Origin: Rana temporaria
Lineage: Eukaryota > Chordata > Amphibia > Anura > Ranidae
Assembly (NCBI RefSeq): GCF_905171775.1
Contig: NC_053500.1
Span: 130,112,830-130,176,829, forward strand
DNA: 64,000 nucleotides
Reading direction: 5' to 3'
Below are positions 22,345-34,042 of this stretch, one piece after another; position 1 is the stretch's first letter; every line of letters begins with the position of its first letter. A model generated the notes under the pieces. It saw nothing but the letters and a program-made list of their open reading frames with translations. It ran no database searches and was not told the DNA's origin. A program made the translations under genes and the position numbers.

Positions 22345-23171
22345 ACCGGAGAGCAAGCGGAAGAAGAACCGGGGAGCGCCGAGATGACAGCGGAGAGCAG
22401 AGAAGACCCCCGGAGAGCGGAAGAAGGGCCCCCCTGGGAAAAGAGCGAAAGAAGAGAGGGGGGCCCCCGGAGCTGACTAATAAATTACTTTAAAAACCCT
22501 GTGTCGTGTGTTTATTTTCTTTTAGACTTTGCCTCCAGGTGAATGGATAGGGGTACGATGTACCCCATATTCATACACCTAGGGTGGGGGGCCGGTATCT
22601 GGGGGGCCCCTTATTTAAGGGTGCTTCCAGATTCCGATAAGCCCCCCACCCGCAGACCCCGACAACCAACGGCCAGGGTTGTCAGGAAGAGGCCCTGTCT
22701 TTATTAACATGGGGACAGGGTGCTCTGGGGTGGGGGGGCCGCAGTGCACCCCCCTGCCCCAGAGCACCCAACCCCCCCATGTTGAGGGCATGCGGCCTGG
22801 TACGGCTCAGGAGGGGGGGGGCCCGCTCGCTCGTCCGCACTCCTTTCCTGACCGGCCGGGCAGCGTGCTTTGGATACGGGTCTGGTATGGATTGTGGGGG
22901 GACTCCCACGCCGGTTTTTCGGCATAGGGGGGTCTCCTTACAACCCATACCAGACCTGAGGGCCTGGTATGCCCCTGGGGTGGGAAACCCATGCCGTTTT
23001 TTTTATTTAAAATTTGGCGTGGAGTTCCCTCTCAGGATTCATACCAAACGCCGCAGCTAGAATTGGCGGGAATCCAAGTCGGATCCCCGTCGCTTCTATG
23101 ACGCACTCGCTGGAATGTGCTTTGTCTATTCCAGCGAGTGCAAGATGTCTGCACCCTGTCGCCACAGGTAC
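22345..23171 (+). mobile_element. Family C element copy 1, 5' truncated
   Basis: Colinear with 44258-45048: GAAGAACCGGGGAGC, GCTGACTAATAAATTA, CCAGGTGAATGG, GGGGCCGGTATCTGGGG, GATTCCGATAAGCCCCCC, CGACAACCAACGGCCAGGGTTGTC, AACATGGGGACAGGG, GGTCTGGTATGGATTGTGGG, TGGCGTGGAGTTCCC, GTCGGATCCCCGTCGCTTCTATG, ending CAGGTACTGTA. The GC-rich frames within are not genes. It sits between a family E half and a family A half. Confidence 0.7.
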
Positions 23172-23175
23172 TGTA

Positions 23176-23818
23176 TAGTGATTGGTTTGCGCAAAAGTTA
23201 TAGCGCCTACAGAATAGGACAGAATTATGATTTTTTTTTACTAGTAATGACGATTTGCGATTTTTATTGTGACTGACATTATGGAGGACACATCGGACAC
23301 TTTTGATACATTTTTGGGACCATTCACATTTATACAGCGAACAGTGCTATAAATATGTACTGTTCACTGTATAAATGTGACTGGCAGGGAAAGGGTTAAC
23401 ACTAGGAGGCGAGGAAGGGGTTAAATGTGTTCCCTACTAGTGATTCTTGCTGTGGGGGGAGGGGACAGACTGGGGGAGGTGACCGATTTGTGTCCCTATG
23501 TACAAGGGACGCAGTATCGGTCTCCTCTCCCTGACAGGACGTGGATCTGTGTGGTTACGCACACAGATCCATGTCCTTGTCTGTTTAATCGCCGATCGCG
23601 GGTGCCTGGCGGACATCGCGGGTGCCTGGCGGACATCGCGGGTGACTGGCGGATTTCGCGGTCGCCAGGCAAGTGCATCGGCACCATAGTGACGCGCCGC
23701 CGGCGTCGCTCGCACGCCCCCCAGTGGCCGGAGGAGCCGAGGACGTCAATAGACGTGCTCTCGGCATTGTAGCGCCACCTTGTGGCCATCATTTTACAAT
23801 GCCGGGGGTTCCAAGTGG
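23176..23818 (+). mobile_element. Family A copy 5, left half missing
   Basis: Starts at GATTGGTTTGCGCAAAAGTTATAGCGC and runs to AAGTGG before TTAA (23819-23822). Hairpins at 23324-23380 and 23533-23581 have stems whose sequence differs from other copies but still pair. A direct repeat GGTGCCTGGCGGACATCGCG occurs about three times at 23601-23655. Confidence 0.75.
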
Positions 23819-23822
23819 TTAA

Positions 23823-24600
23823 TATTACCCCTTTTAGTTTATAGAAAATTATTAATTTTTTTCAAATGGCAACCAGTACAGTCGGTTTTTTCTGGAGCAG
23901 GAATATCATCCCACATGAAAGCTGATTCATGCTTGCAGACAAAACTGTGACCTTTTGCTGTTCTCTTTATTGTATATAATCTACAGCTATATTTTTCTTG
24001 TTAGCATTCGTTTTTTTTGTATTGCATTGTATCCATTTATAACTTTATAGCATCAAATGGAATGTAAAAAAATGCATATAGCTATCGCAGCTTAATTCTG
24101 GGTTATTGAAGTATTGTATGATGAATCACTAGGCTAAAAATAAGAGACAACATTTTCTTTATAATGGAAAAGTCCACATTTCTGCCCCGAGGACACAGAC
24201 TTTTCAAAGGTTTTCATTGCTAGGTTGAGAATGGTAATTGTTTTCCATAAGTTTTGTTATAGATCAGTTCTGTCTGGTTACACTTTTCATTGTAGTATGT
24301 TTGCTGTAGACTGTAGAGGAGATAATCTACTGTGGATTTGTTCATGGTTCATAATCAGAATAATTCTTGATAACCTTGGGGCAGAAAAGTTGTCTCACAG
24401 ATTGAATTAATTGATCATGTCTTACTGGTCTATAGGTACTCTTCACCCAAACAAGAAAATGTTATTTTTAAACTTGGACACAATCGTGATTTTTTTTTTT
24501 TTTTTTTTTTTTATAGCGGTTAACATGTGATTGTTATGTTTTGGTTTCCACCTACATCTGTATTGCTTTGTTCCTTTCCATATGTATTTTTTCAGCACTG
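23823..24600. other. Unique AT-rich sequence
   Basis: No gene found. Contains a long poly-T run near 24489-24512. Confidence 0.4.
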
Positions 24601-24652
24601 TAGTGCGACGCCGCAGCAGCCCCCGAGACGCTGGAGGGATGATTTCACATTG

Positions 24653-24776
24653 CCCTCTATGGAGATGGTTCACATCTCCACGCCGAACGCCTGCTGCCTG
24701 AAAAAAAGTCCCGGACCTTTTTTTCAGGCAGCTTTCGGCGTTCGGCATAGGAGATGGGAACCATCTCCATAGAGGG
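24653..24776. repeat. Foldback repeat
   Basis: CCCTCTATGGAGATGGTT...ATCTCC...GCCGAACGCC...GCCTGAAAAAAAGTCC pairs with TTTTTTCAGGC...GGCGTTCGGC...GGAGAT...AACCATCTCCATAGAGGG. Arms are about 55 bp with few mismatches. Confidence 0.75.
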
Positions 24777-24781
24777 GGTAA

Positions 24782-24902
24782 GGCTGCATTCACAATCGCG
24801 GTGTCTTGTCGCCGCAAATCGCGGTACAAAACGCCGCAATTTGTCGCCGCAATTCGCGGGACAAAACGCCGCGATTTTGTACGCCAAGGTGTGAATGCAG
24901 CC
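24782..24902. mobile_element. Small MITE (GGCTGCATTCACA ends)
   Basis: TIRs GGCTGCATTCACA and TGTGAATGCAGCC, bordered by TAA on the left and TTA on the right. The interior is short CG-rich repeats (GTCGCCGCAA, ACAAAACGCCGC). It is 121 bp and non-coding. Confidence 0.75.
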
Positions 24903-25678
24903 TTAAGATCCGGACCATTATGCAGGTAAATGACCTGGCCCCTTTTTGCGATTCGGCTCCCAAACAAAATTTGGCATCCTTTTTTCCCCACAAATAGAGC
25001 TTTCTTTTGGTGGTATTTGATCACCTCTGCGGTTTTTATTTTTTGTGCTATACACAAAAATAGAGCAAACATTTTGAAAAAAATTCAATATTTTTTACTT
25101 TTTGTTATAATAAATATCCCCCAAAAAATATATATTTTTTTTTTCAGTTTAGGCCGATATGCAATAAGAGTTTGGTTTGCGCAAAAGTTATAGCGTTTAC
25201 AAAATAGGGGATAGTTTTATGGCATTTTTATTAATATTTCAGCGTTCATCGTTTTTTTTTTCCCGTGACTGCGACATTATGGCGGACACTTTTGACACAT
25301 TTTTGGGACCATTGTCATTTTCACAGCGAAGAGTGCTATAAAATGCACTGATTACTGTGAAAATGACAATGGCAGTGAAGGGGTTAAGTGTGTCCTAAGG
25401 GAGTGATTCTTACTGTAGGGGGGGGGGCGTGGCTGTAGGTGTGAGGTCACTGATCGTTCCCTATAACAGGGAACAGACGATCAGTGACAAGCCACAGGGA
25501 AGGTGTGTTTACACTCACCTCTCCCCGTTCTTCAGCTCCCGTGACCCAATCGCAGGTCACCGGACCGCTAGGGACCCACGGCTGGGCACTTAAAGGGCAA
25601 CGTACCTGTACGTGCTTGTGCCCAGCCTTGCCATTCTGTCGACGTATATCGGCGTTAGGCGGTCCATAAGTAGCTAAT
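24903..25678 (+). mobile_element. Family A copy 6
   Basis: Begins TTAAGATCCGGACC right at the MITE end, so CCACT of the left terminus is lost. It ends GGTCCATAAGTAGCTAA. Hairpins lie at about 25313-25372 (perfect TTGTCATTTTCACAG stem) and 25496-25530. Confidence 0.75.
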
Positions 25679-25814
25679 GTAGTGAAATTTATCAAAGGAG
25701 TTTCTATGTATCAGCGATATCAAATAACTAGGTGCCGCAGTATGTACCAGGACCAAGCCCTGCTGAATTGCTCTAGCTGGTAGAGCACTGAAGAAGGTCT
25801 TCTCATGCCTTTTA

Positions 25815-25825
<11 letters not shown>

Positions 25826-25880
<55 letters not shown>
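25826..25880. repeat. (TA)n microsatellite
   Basis: About 55 bases of alternating TA after a TTTA-rich lead. Confidence 0.97.
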
Positions 25881-25881
<1 letters not shown>

Positions 25882-26864
25882 CGTTGAACAAAAAGTAACC
25901 CATTTACCATTCCTGTCAGCTAAGGATTTGCTGCTTCCACTGCACCAATGATAAAGAGTTAATATCACACGTTCAATAAATAACTAATAAAAGTTGCTAA
26001 GCTTAAGATACTGCACATGTGACCTCTTCTTCTTCACCAGCACGCAACAAGAAAATAATTTGGATGGTATTGTGCGTCTCTGTTCCGCAATGTATCAAAG
26101 GTGTGATTCATTAATAATTAAGCTGCGGAAATTAAAGGCCTTGGTACAATGACCCAGTGCATCATTGAAGACCACTCTTTGTTATGCAGATGTGAATGCT
26201 CTCAGCCCAGGAGAGATCTGTTGCCTAGGCTTTGAAGTCATGATGCTCTCTACAGTTAGGTATTCTGCGGGTTACTTTAGGATACCGCTAAACTGAAGCT
26301 CTCCATTGTCTTGATGCTCCCATCCTCCTATATCAGGCAATGAATCACATGTGATCGGCTTACTAGGTGTATCGCTGACACTCCGCTCAGACTTTCTGCT
26401 GCTCCTACTGAAAGCTGTATTGTTTTCTCTGTGGATGTCCCTTGGTTGGTGCTGTCGGCTTGTACCACTTTTGTTCGAAAACACTACTTACGTTTTATAA
26501 ACTATGCAGGTAATTTTATTTTTTTATCTATTGTATGTTTCTGCAAATTCAGGTTAAAGTCACAACTGTTGCTTTGCATGTTGAGTTTACACATTTTTCT
26601 TTCATTTTAGATGCTCCTGTTGAATAATGTTATGACTTTAGAGACACTTTTAAAAAAAATGTTCCAAAGTTGTGGTCACATGACCAGCACTTTCTTGTAA
26701 ACTCCTCATCCAGTGCTGGGCTGTGGGTGGAGAAGAACAGTGACCACATGTCATGTCACAAAGTGGTGATATGTAGTGCTGCAGAGCCGGGACAAGGGGG
26801 TGGGCAGGAGGCGAGGCTGCCCTGGGAACTATGGTATTGTGAGTTGGGGGAGCACACGAAGGAG
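25881..26864. other. Unique sequence, part with conserved-element texture
   Basis: No gene was found. The stretch 26050-26250 (for example ATTCATTAATAATTAAGC and AATTAAAGGCCTTGGTAC) has homeobox-like TAAT sites and a low-CpG, balanced composition that resembles conserved non-coding DNA. This is an impression, not a test. Confidence 0.3.
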
Positions 26865-26867
26865 ATT

Positions 26868-27535
26868 GGGGGGGGGGGGGGATTTGTGTTAAGGGGATTT
26901 TGGGGAGCGTCAGAGGGTACGAATTGTTCTAGGAGGGCACATTTAGGGAGGTGTGCTAGGAGTGGTGATTTGGGTGGATTTGTGTTGGGAGAGAAGGTGG
27001 GGGAAGAGGATTTGTTGGAGGGGGGGGGGGGATATGTGCTAGGATAGGAAATTGTGGGAGGGGAGGATTTGTGCTTGGTGGGGGAAAATGTGCTAGGATG
27101 GGAAATTGTGGGATGGGAGAATTTATGCTTGGTGGGGGAATTTGTGGGGGGATATGTGCTAGGATGGGAAATTGTGGGAGGGGAGGATTTATGCTTGGTG
27201 GGGGGGATATGTGATAGGATGGGAAATTGTGGGAGGGTAGGATTTGTGCTTTGTGGAGGAATTTGTAGGGGGATATGTGCTAGGATGGGAAATTGTGGGA
27301 GGGGAGGATTTGCGCTTGGAGGGGAAATTTAACGGGTAGAGGATTTGTGCTAGGAGGGGGAAGTTTTTTTGTGGGGGAGGGGACATATTTGGGCTGGGTT
27401 TATATGGGGAGATAGAGGATTTGAGCTAGGGGGATGGGGGTGGGGGGGCAAAGATTTGTGCTGGGAGGAGGGAATTTAGCAGGTTGCAGATTTGTAATGG
27501 GAGGAGGGGGCATTCAGGTTTAGGGGGGTGAGCAT
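26868..27535 (+). repeat. G-rich minisatellite
   Basis: Imperfect tandem units of roughly 25-70 bases built from GGATTTGTGCT(A/T)GG, GGGGGAA(T/A)TTTG and ATATGTGCTAGGATGGGAAATTGTGGGAGG. G runs of 3-13 are frequent and one strand is almost free of C. The frames through it are repetitive (Gly/Val/Leu-rich) and are not genes. Confidence 0.9.
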
Positions 27536-27539
27536 GCAG

Positions 27540-28130
27540 ATAAGTGCTCACTTTCTTTTTTGGGGGGGATGGGGATTTTCCGCTGACACATAATGCTTAT
27601 ACATCTTAATTTAGCATGTTCGCCCTGGGTTGATGACCTTGTCTTTGCACTATAGTGCTGCTATGGACATCTAACACTGTGCATGCTATGCTTCCTCCAA
27701 GGGCTGAGGTGTGTTAAGAGACCATTGGGTTTTAACTGGTGAGTTATTTAGTCCCAGTCAATACTGCCAAAAGGATCCACTATCTTTCAGAGTGCCAAAT
27801 GCCCTTGGCACACAAATCCTGATGCCTATGCAGAGTTCATGGGGGGAAAAAAAATGGTTTTATTGTCATGGGTCCTTTTTAAGGTTCATGTTCACATATT
27901 AATTGAATTAGAAAAAAAAAACGTTATTTATTTTTGTATCACCAGAACACAGGATGTCTATTGCTTTGTGCTGTAGAACAAGAGGTCAGGACCTTTTTAC
28001 CTTCTAGAAGAGAAACTGATATAGCAATTCTTTAAATAATGGAGTACTTTGCCCCGACACACAACACAGCAGTGAAATGCTGGAATCGCAATTACTGTTG
28101 CAGAAACCAACAGCATTTCATATTTTCCTT
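27540..28130. other. Unique sequence
   Basis: No gene or repeat recognised. Confidence 0.4.
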
Positions 28131-28134
28131 TTAA

Positions 28135-28617
28135 AGCGGGAGTTCACCCGAAATGTTTTTTTTAACATTAGATTGATGCTCATTTTGTGAAGGGGAATCG
28201 GGTGTTTTTTAAAAAATCGAAGCAGTACTTACCGTTTTAGAGATGGATCCTCTCCGCCGCTTCCAGGTATGGTCTTCGGGGCTGGGCATTCCTATTTGAT
28301 TGACAGGCTTCCGACGGTCGCATACAGCGCGTCACGAGTAGCCGAAAGAAGCCGAACGTCGGTGCGGCTCTATACGGTGCCTGCGCACCGACGTTCGGCT
28401 ACTTTCGAAAAAATCGTAACGCGATGTATACGACCGTCGGAAGCCTGTCAATCAAATAGGAACGCCCAGTCCCTCAGCCCATACCCGGAAGCGGCGGAGT
28501 ACATCGCTCTCTAAAACGGTTAGTACTGCTTCGATTTTAAAAAAAACACCCGATTCCCCTAGACAAAATGAGCCTCAATCTAATGTTAAAAATGAACTTT
28601 TTGGGTGAACCTCCACT
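28135..28617. mobile_element. TTAA-flanked foldback MITE
   Basis: TTAA at 28131-28134 and 28618-28621. Ends AGCGGGAGTTCACCCGAAA and TTTGGGTGAACCTCCACT. Nearly the whole 483 bp folds on itself (GAAGCAGTACTTACCGTTTTAGAG against CTCTAAAACGGTTAGTACTGCTTC; CCTATTTGATTGACAGGCTTCCGACGGTCG against its complement). It resembles TTAA-specific (Kolobok/T2-like) MITEs; the superfamily call is inference. Confidence 0.8.
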
Positions 28618-28630
28618 TTAAGAATATTAA

Positions 28631-30118
28631 GGCCCATACACACAATCGGATTTTCCAATGGGAATTGTGTGATGGCAGGCTGTTGGAAAATCTGACCGTT
28701 TGTACGCTCCATCGCACAATTGTTGTCGGATTTTTCGCCAACAAATGTTGGATAGCATGCTTTAACCACTTCCCTACCGGGTCAATTCTGGCACTTCGCT
28801 CCTTCATTTAAAAATCATATTTTTTTTGCTAGAAAATTACTCAGAACCCCCAAACATTTTATTTATTTATATATATATATATATATTTTTTAGCAGACAC
28901 CCTAGGGAATAAAGTGGCGGTCATTGCAACTTTTTATCTTGCACGATATGTGCGCAATTTTTTTTTCAAACACCATTTTTTTGGGGGGGAAAAAAAACGG
29001 TTACATGAATTAAAAAATAACGAAACAGTAAAGTTAGCCCAATGTTTTTGTATAATCTGAAAGATGTTACGGTGAGTAAATAGCTAACTTGTCACGCTTT
29101 AAAATTGCGCACACTCATGGAATAGCACCAAACTTCGGTACTTAAACCTCTCCATATGCAACGCTTAAATTTTTTTTTTTTACAGGTTACCAGTTTAGAC
29201 TTACAGAGGAGGTCTGATGCTAGAATTGTCACATGTGTGGTTTGAACACCGTTGCACTTTATTTGAAAATTTTATTTTTTTGATCACTTTTATTCCTATT
29301 ACAAGAATTGTAAACATCCCTTGTAATAGCAATTGATAGTCACAGGTCCTCTTTATGGAGAGATGTGGGGTCAATAAGAGCCTACATCTCTCCTCCAGGC
29401 TGGAAAGCATGAGACTGGGAAAAAAAAATTCACCAATCTCATGCAGACAGCCACGATTGTGGCTTTGTTTACTGCCGGGTACCCGGGCGTGACATCATAA
29501 CGTTGCGCCCAGGCCTCCGACGGTCATAGAGATAATCGGTGACCATCTGGTCACGGACATCTCTATGGATCATCCGACACCGGCTGATTCGTTCTCCCGG
29601 CCCCCGATGGCACGGGAGAGCCCGGAGAAGCACCTAATGGCAGCGGGAGGGGGATGTCCCCTCCCGCCGCCTATAAGAACAATCAACCAGCGGGACTGCC
29701 ACTATGATCATTCATATGGTGCGAGAATCGCTGGCAGAAGAGAAGGATATCTAAATGATGCCAGTAGCTATAGGCATCATTTAGATATCCCCCCCCCCCC
29801 TAAAGTCCAGGACATCATATGACGTCCTACGGTAGGGAAGTGGTTAAAAAATTTCGACAACAAATGTGTGTTGTCGGATTATCCTTCAGACAAAACTCCA
29901 CAGTATAAACACGCATGCTCAGAAGCAATGCTCACCATAACACAACATTGGCAGAAATTGCCCAAAGGGTGGCACTAAAGAGCTGAAAACCACGTAGTTT
30001 TGTGTCTGTTGTTCGAAAATTCTTTGCAGTTTGTATGCAATAAAAGTTCACGGTCAATGCTCTTTGGACAAAAGTCCTACACTTTGTCCGCAGAAGATCC
30101 AATCGTGTGTACTAGGCT
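28631..30118. mobile_element. GTGTGTAC-type MITE split by a family B insertion
   Basis: Left end GGCCCATACACACAATCGGATTTTCC (TAA outside) and right end GATCCAATCGTGTGTACTAGGCT (TTA outside). The two parts, 28631-28765 and 29844-30118, are separated by a complete family B element. Joining GCATGCTTTAA to AAAATTTCGACAAC restores a continuous foldback. Confidence 0.7.
28766..29843 (+). mobile_element. Family B TTAA-flanked element, complete, nested
   Basis: TTAA at 28762-28765 and 29844-29847. Starts CCACTTCCCTACCGGGT and ends ACGGTAGGGAAGTGG. Colinear with 1757-3039. Contains the hairpin 29745-29762/29773-29790 and a (TA)n run near 28866-28886. Confidence 0.85.
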
Positions 30119-30121
30119 TTA

Positions 30122-30952
30122 GAATCATAAGCCAACATTTTTATTAAACTTTACACAAGCAAGTGCGCAAATGGCAAATTACTAAATCATATGATTATTA
30201 TGAATAGATATGTTCTTCTCCAAAAACAAAAGATGGTGTTCTTCATGTGGCCAACAGTTTGGGAAAAGATTAAAACGTACCTAGTTTATTTAAAACGTGT
30301 GCTTGATTTTTTTTCTGCACAGATGTTCAGTTCTGGGTCCAACGTGACGTAAGCAGTGTACAGCAGGACAGGTTACAGGGGGTCAGGAGGGCGCAGTACA
30401 TGACACATTACAGCAGCAGAGGTTTCCTTCATATGTTCATAGCATGGCAGGAAAGTGACTAAGTCCTATTCTGTTCACCGCTAGCCCCTTTTCCTTCTGT
30501 CCATTCCATGTGATGTCACATAAAAGCACTTGGGATGAACAGGGGTGGAGTCCAGCAGGGAATAGTGTGCCACATCAAACATTATCACAGCCGCTTCCCT
30601 GCCTAGCTCTGCATGTGTTGGCAGATGGGATGTGATCTAGCGCTGCCTGCGACTGATGGCTGGATCTTCAATCCACACTATTGAGATGATTTTTTTTTAA
30701 AGTAGATACTTTTCAAAAATATGTCTCTAAATTAGCACAAAAGCCCTGCAATTTAAAATTTTTCTAGCTTGCTGTTTCATACTTAATTCTAGGATTTTAT
30801 TTACAGATTTGGAGAAATATTTCATGTATAGATTTTCCTAGTGGCTTTCAACTGCTGGGATGAAGCCAGTTGTGCAATATTTTTAGTAAATATCTGAGCA
30901 AACTTTTAAGAGGCAGGGTAAAATATAATCACTTTGCAGCACTGAAAATGAG

Positions 30953-30989
<37 letters not shown>

Positions 30990-32747
30990 TATATGTGTGT
31001 ATATATAAAGCAAGTTTGGCTGCCTTCTATATGTACAGTATATCGATATTTCAAAAACGCCTCCCCCTTGAAATGCTCTGTGTACCCTCTGGAGCATTCA
31101 TGTGGCCTCGGACAATTGTCCATTGGACAATGCAGTTTACAAAATTACAGTACAGATCAATTGAAATTGGCCCCGTAACATGTGACCGTGATTAGTCACA
31201 GTGGCCCCTATTGCCACCACACCAGTATACAGTGTTACCAGACCAGTGCAGCCAGTCCTTGATTGCCACCACACTATAGTGTGTGAAAGGTAACATGTAA
31301 AAATTGCAACTTTAAAAAAATCAAACTTCATTAACTTTACAAAGGTGTGGCAAAAAGACCCCACAACTTAACTAAAAAAAAAAAAATCTCACGTTTTGAA
31401 GTGTATTTGAGGGTATTTCCTAGCTTTTTAGTGCCTCAAGGAATGAGATATGCGGTCAGAACATTAGATTAATAAAAAAAATAAAAAAAAATAAAATATA
31501 TATATATATATATTTCTATTTGAATGCTGAAGTTAAAACTGCTTAGTAATGCTTCACATGGAGTTCCCATTGTATTTTGTATGGGACCTTTTATGTTTTT
31601 TTTTTTTACTTTAATGCAATATGCAAATCAAATCAATTTTTGCATATAATTTTCTTATTTACGGTTGTTTACCATGTTTATGGTAGAACGGTATTTATGT
31701 GTTCAGTTTGTAAACAGTTTCTTTTTGAAGCAAGTCTAGATTTGGTTACATAGACATTTTTCCAAGCCTTGTTCTTTTAAAGTTATATTATGTTTGTTTT
31801 GCATGAGCAATGTTCCATTTCTGCAACAGCTAATTAAGCAGCCAGAGTATTTGTATTGTAGAAGAGCATTAAACACAAAATATTTTTTTTTTTTTTTCGA
31901 TTAAATTGGATTTATACTCTAAAATCTTATCATATCAAATAAATATTTTACTGTCACATTGTAATAAATGGTACATGGTGCTTCTGAAAACGTTGCCTTA
32001 GTAGAGAAAAATGTACTCTTGAGATTAAGCCAGCATGAGGTGCCATAGCATTTGGCAAGATCTTTGCTAAAGGAGAAGATCATGTTTTGGGCAGGGACTA
32101 GCTGTACTGCAAGATTACATGACTCGGCAATAAATCTAGTCCAGAACAACAGGAAATGGTGACTTAAACCGGTAAGAAAAAATAAGCACCTGCAGGGGAA
32201 TCCAACAAGCTTCCAGGGCCATTATAATAGCGCTGGAAGCTGGTGTGAGTGGCATGGAGCTAAAGGGTCTGCACCTAATTATCAAAGGGATTGTGGCAGT
32301 TTTCAATATAGACAACTGCCTCAGATCCTTGCCAGATCTTAACTGGCATATGGAACATGAGACAGTTCACACCCCTGAGCCTGCAGTGTTAACAACCCTC
32401 CCTCATCCGTCCCAATATGAACTGGGCAAAGGAATCTGGAGCACATAGCTCCAGCTCAGCGGTTCTCGGTGCCATGTCTGTCACAAATACAGCATAGAAC
32501 AGGGAACAGATCACTCCTAATTATCAAAGGGGCTTGTGTCCTTTTTGGTTATTTATAGGATCAGTATCTGCTCTGTTTTATCAGTTTAGAAGAGTGGCAC
32601 AGGTGTTATGCCTGCCCCACTTATTGTTAATTCCTTCATTGGATGGATTGGTTCGAGGGCATGGAAGAATAGGATGGGGGGAAAAAGTATTTTTTCCCTG
32701 AATTGGTCTTTAAAGCACCATTTGGATAGCTTATGTACAAGCCAATC
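30122..32747. other. Unique AT-rich sequence with a (GT)n tract
   Basis: No gene is supported. A (GT)n microsatellite occupies about 30954-30988. Other short open frames lack any recognisable motif. Confidence 0.45.
30954..30988. repeat. (GT)n microsatellite
   Basis: About 17 GT units followed by TATATGTGTG. Confidence 0.95.
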
Positions 32748-32749
32748 TC

Positions 32750-33537
32750 AACCACTTCCAGAACGCCCACCGTCATTATACGTCCTCTGTTTGAAGAGGA
32801 ATACCGTTGTTATGGTAGCAGCTAACTACCATAACCCCGATATTCTCTTCTTCAGTGCGTGGTCCGCTACAAGATAAGTGGTCTCTGCGGTGGATACGCC
32901 GCAAGATCACTTTTATCGGCGACGTTCTCCGGTGCCCTCCGTCGCTTACCGGAGCCGCCGGCAGCGGCGGAGGTGATCCGGTCTTCTCAACTGCTGTGTA
33001 TGGAGAAGAGTGAGGGGAGGATGGCCCCCACCCGTCTCCATATCACTGCAGGGCAGAAGCGAAGTCAAATCGTCACTTCAGCCCATATGTCTTAAAAGCA
33101 CAATTTTTTTTTTTTTGTTATTTTTTCAAATGACAAAATATTTTTTTTTTTTATTGCACTTAAGTCCAAATATGAGATCTGAGGTCTTTTTGACCCCAGA
33201 TAACATATTTAAGAGGACCTGTCATGCTTTTTTCTATTACAATTCCAGAAATAAAAGTGACCCAATAAAAAAAAAACAGTTTTCAAATCAATAAAGTAAA
33301 ATGTAAGCAGCGCCGCATATGAAAATGGTGTTTAGAGGTATCGCTGCAATCATCAGAGCGAGAGCAATAATTCTATCGATAGACTTCCTCTGTAACTGAA
33401 ATCATGCAACCTGTAGAATTTTTTTTAAATGAAGCCTATGGAGATTTTTAAGGGTAAAAGTTTGTCGCCATTGCACGAGCGGCGCAATTTTGAAGCGTGA
33501 CATGATGGGTTTCAATTTACTCGGCGTAACATTATTT

Positions 33538-33600
<63 letters not shown>

Positions 33601-33710
33601 ATGCTAACTTTGCAGTTGTCTTTTATTTTTTAATTAAAAAAAGTGGACAAAAAGTGTGACAAAAAGTATTGCAACGACCGCCATTTTATTCTCTAGTGTT
33701 TTAGAAAAAA
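32750..33710 (-). mobile_element. Family B-like element, minus strand, 5' truncated
   Basis: Begins CAACCACTTCCAG at 32748 in reverse orientation and includes AAGAGGACCTGTCATG, TCTATTACAA, GCCGCATATGAAAA, GAGGTATCGC, CTCTGTAACTGAAATCATGCAACCTGTAG and GACCGCCATTTTATTCTCTAG. The other terminus is lost at a TA/TG microsatellite. A (TA)27-like tract sits inside (33543-33595). Confidence 0.65.
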
Positions 33711-33720
33711 GTGTGCGTGT

Positions 33721-33757
33721 GTATATATATATATATATATGTGTGTATATATGTATA

Positions 33758-33791
<34 letters not shown>

Positions 33792-33792
33792 C
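33721..33792. repeat. (TA)n/(TG)n compound microsatellite
   Basis: Alternating TA and TG/GT blocks. The Tyr/Thr-rich frames across it are not genes. Confidence 0.9.
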
Positions 33793-33954
33793 ACAAGACG
33801 TTTTGAGCTGTCTGATCTTTTGACAGACCAGTATTTTTCTGTACTTGCGGAAAGCAATTTTTTTTTTTTTTTCAGTATACGCTATAGGATAACAGACCAT
33901 GTCTCCAATGGACACTCCAAAGAGAATAATAATGCAGCGCGCATAGTGCCCCCT

Positions 33955-34042
33955 CACCCACCCTTCAGGCCCTGCCTTGTGCGGACAGGTGATCCAAAAC
34001 CTGGACTGTCCGGGAGAATCCCGGACAGGTGGCAACCCTATT
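33955..34042. mobile_element. Fragment of hAT-type MITE related to 8009-8361
   Basis: GGACTGTCCGGGAGAATCCCGGACAGGTGGCAACCCTA resembles the right end of the 8009-8361 element (GGACTGTCCCGGGCATTCCGGGACACGTGGTCACCCTA). Confidence 0.5.

Noticed and set aside
24443..25072. A 209-codon minus-strand frame, the longest in the window
   Set aside because: It spans a foldback repeat, a small MITE and the start of a family A copy, so it is a composite of repeats.
25765..25800. tRNA A-box-like TAGCTGGTAGAGC before a (TTTA)(TA) tract, possibly a SINE
   Set aside because: No B box or tRNA fold follows within the expected distance.
26670..27386. Repetitive Gly/Val/Leu-rich frames
   Set aside because: Direct translation of the G-rich minisatellite; no conserved protein feature.
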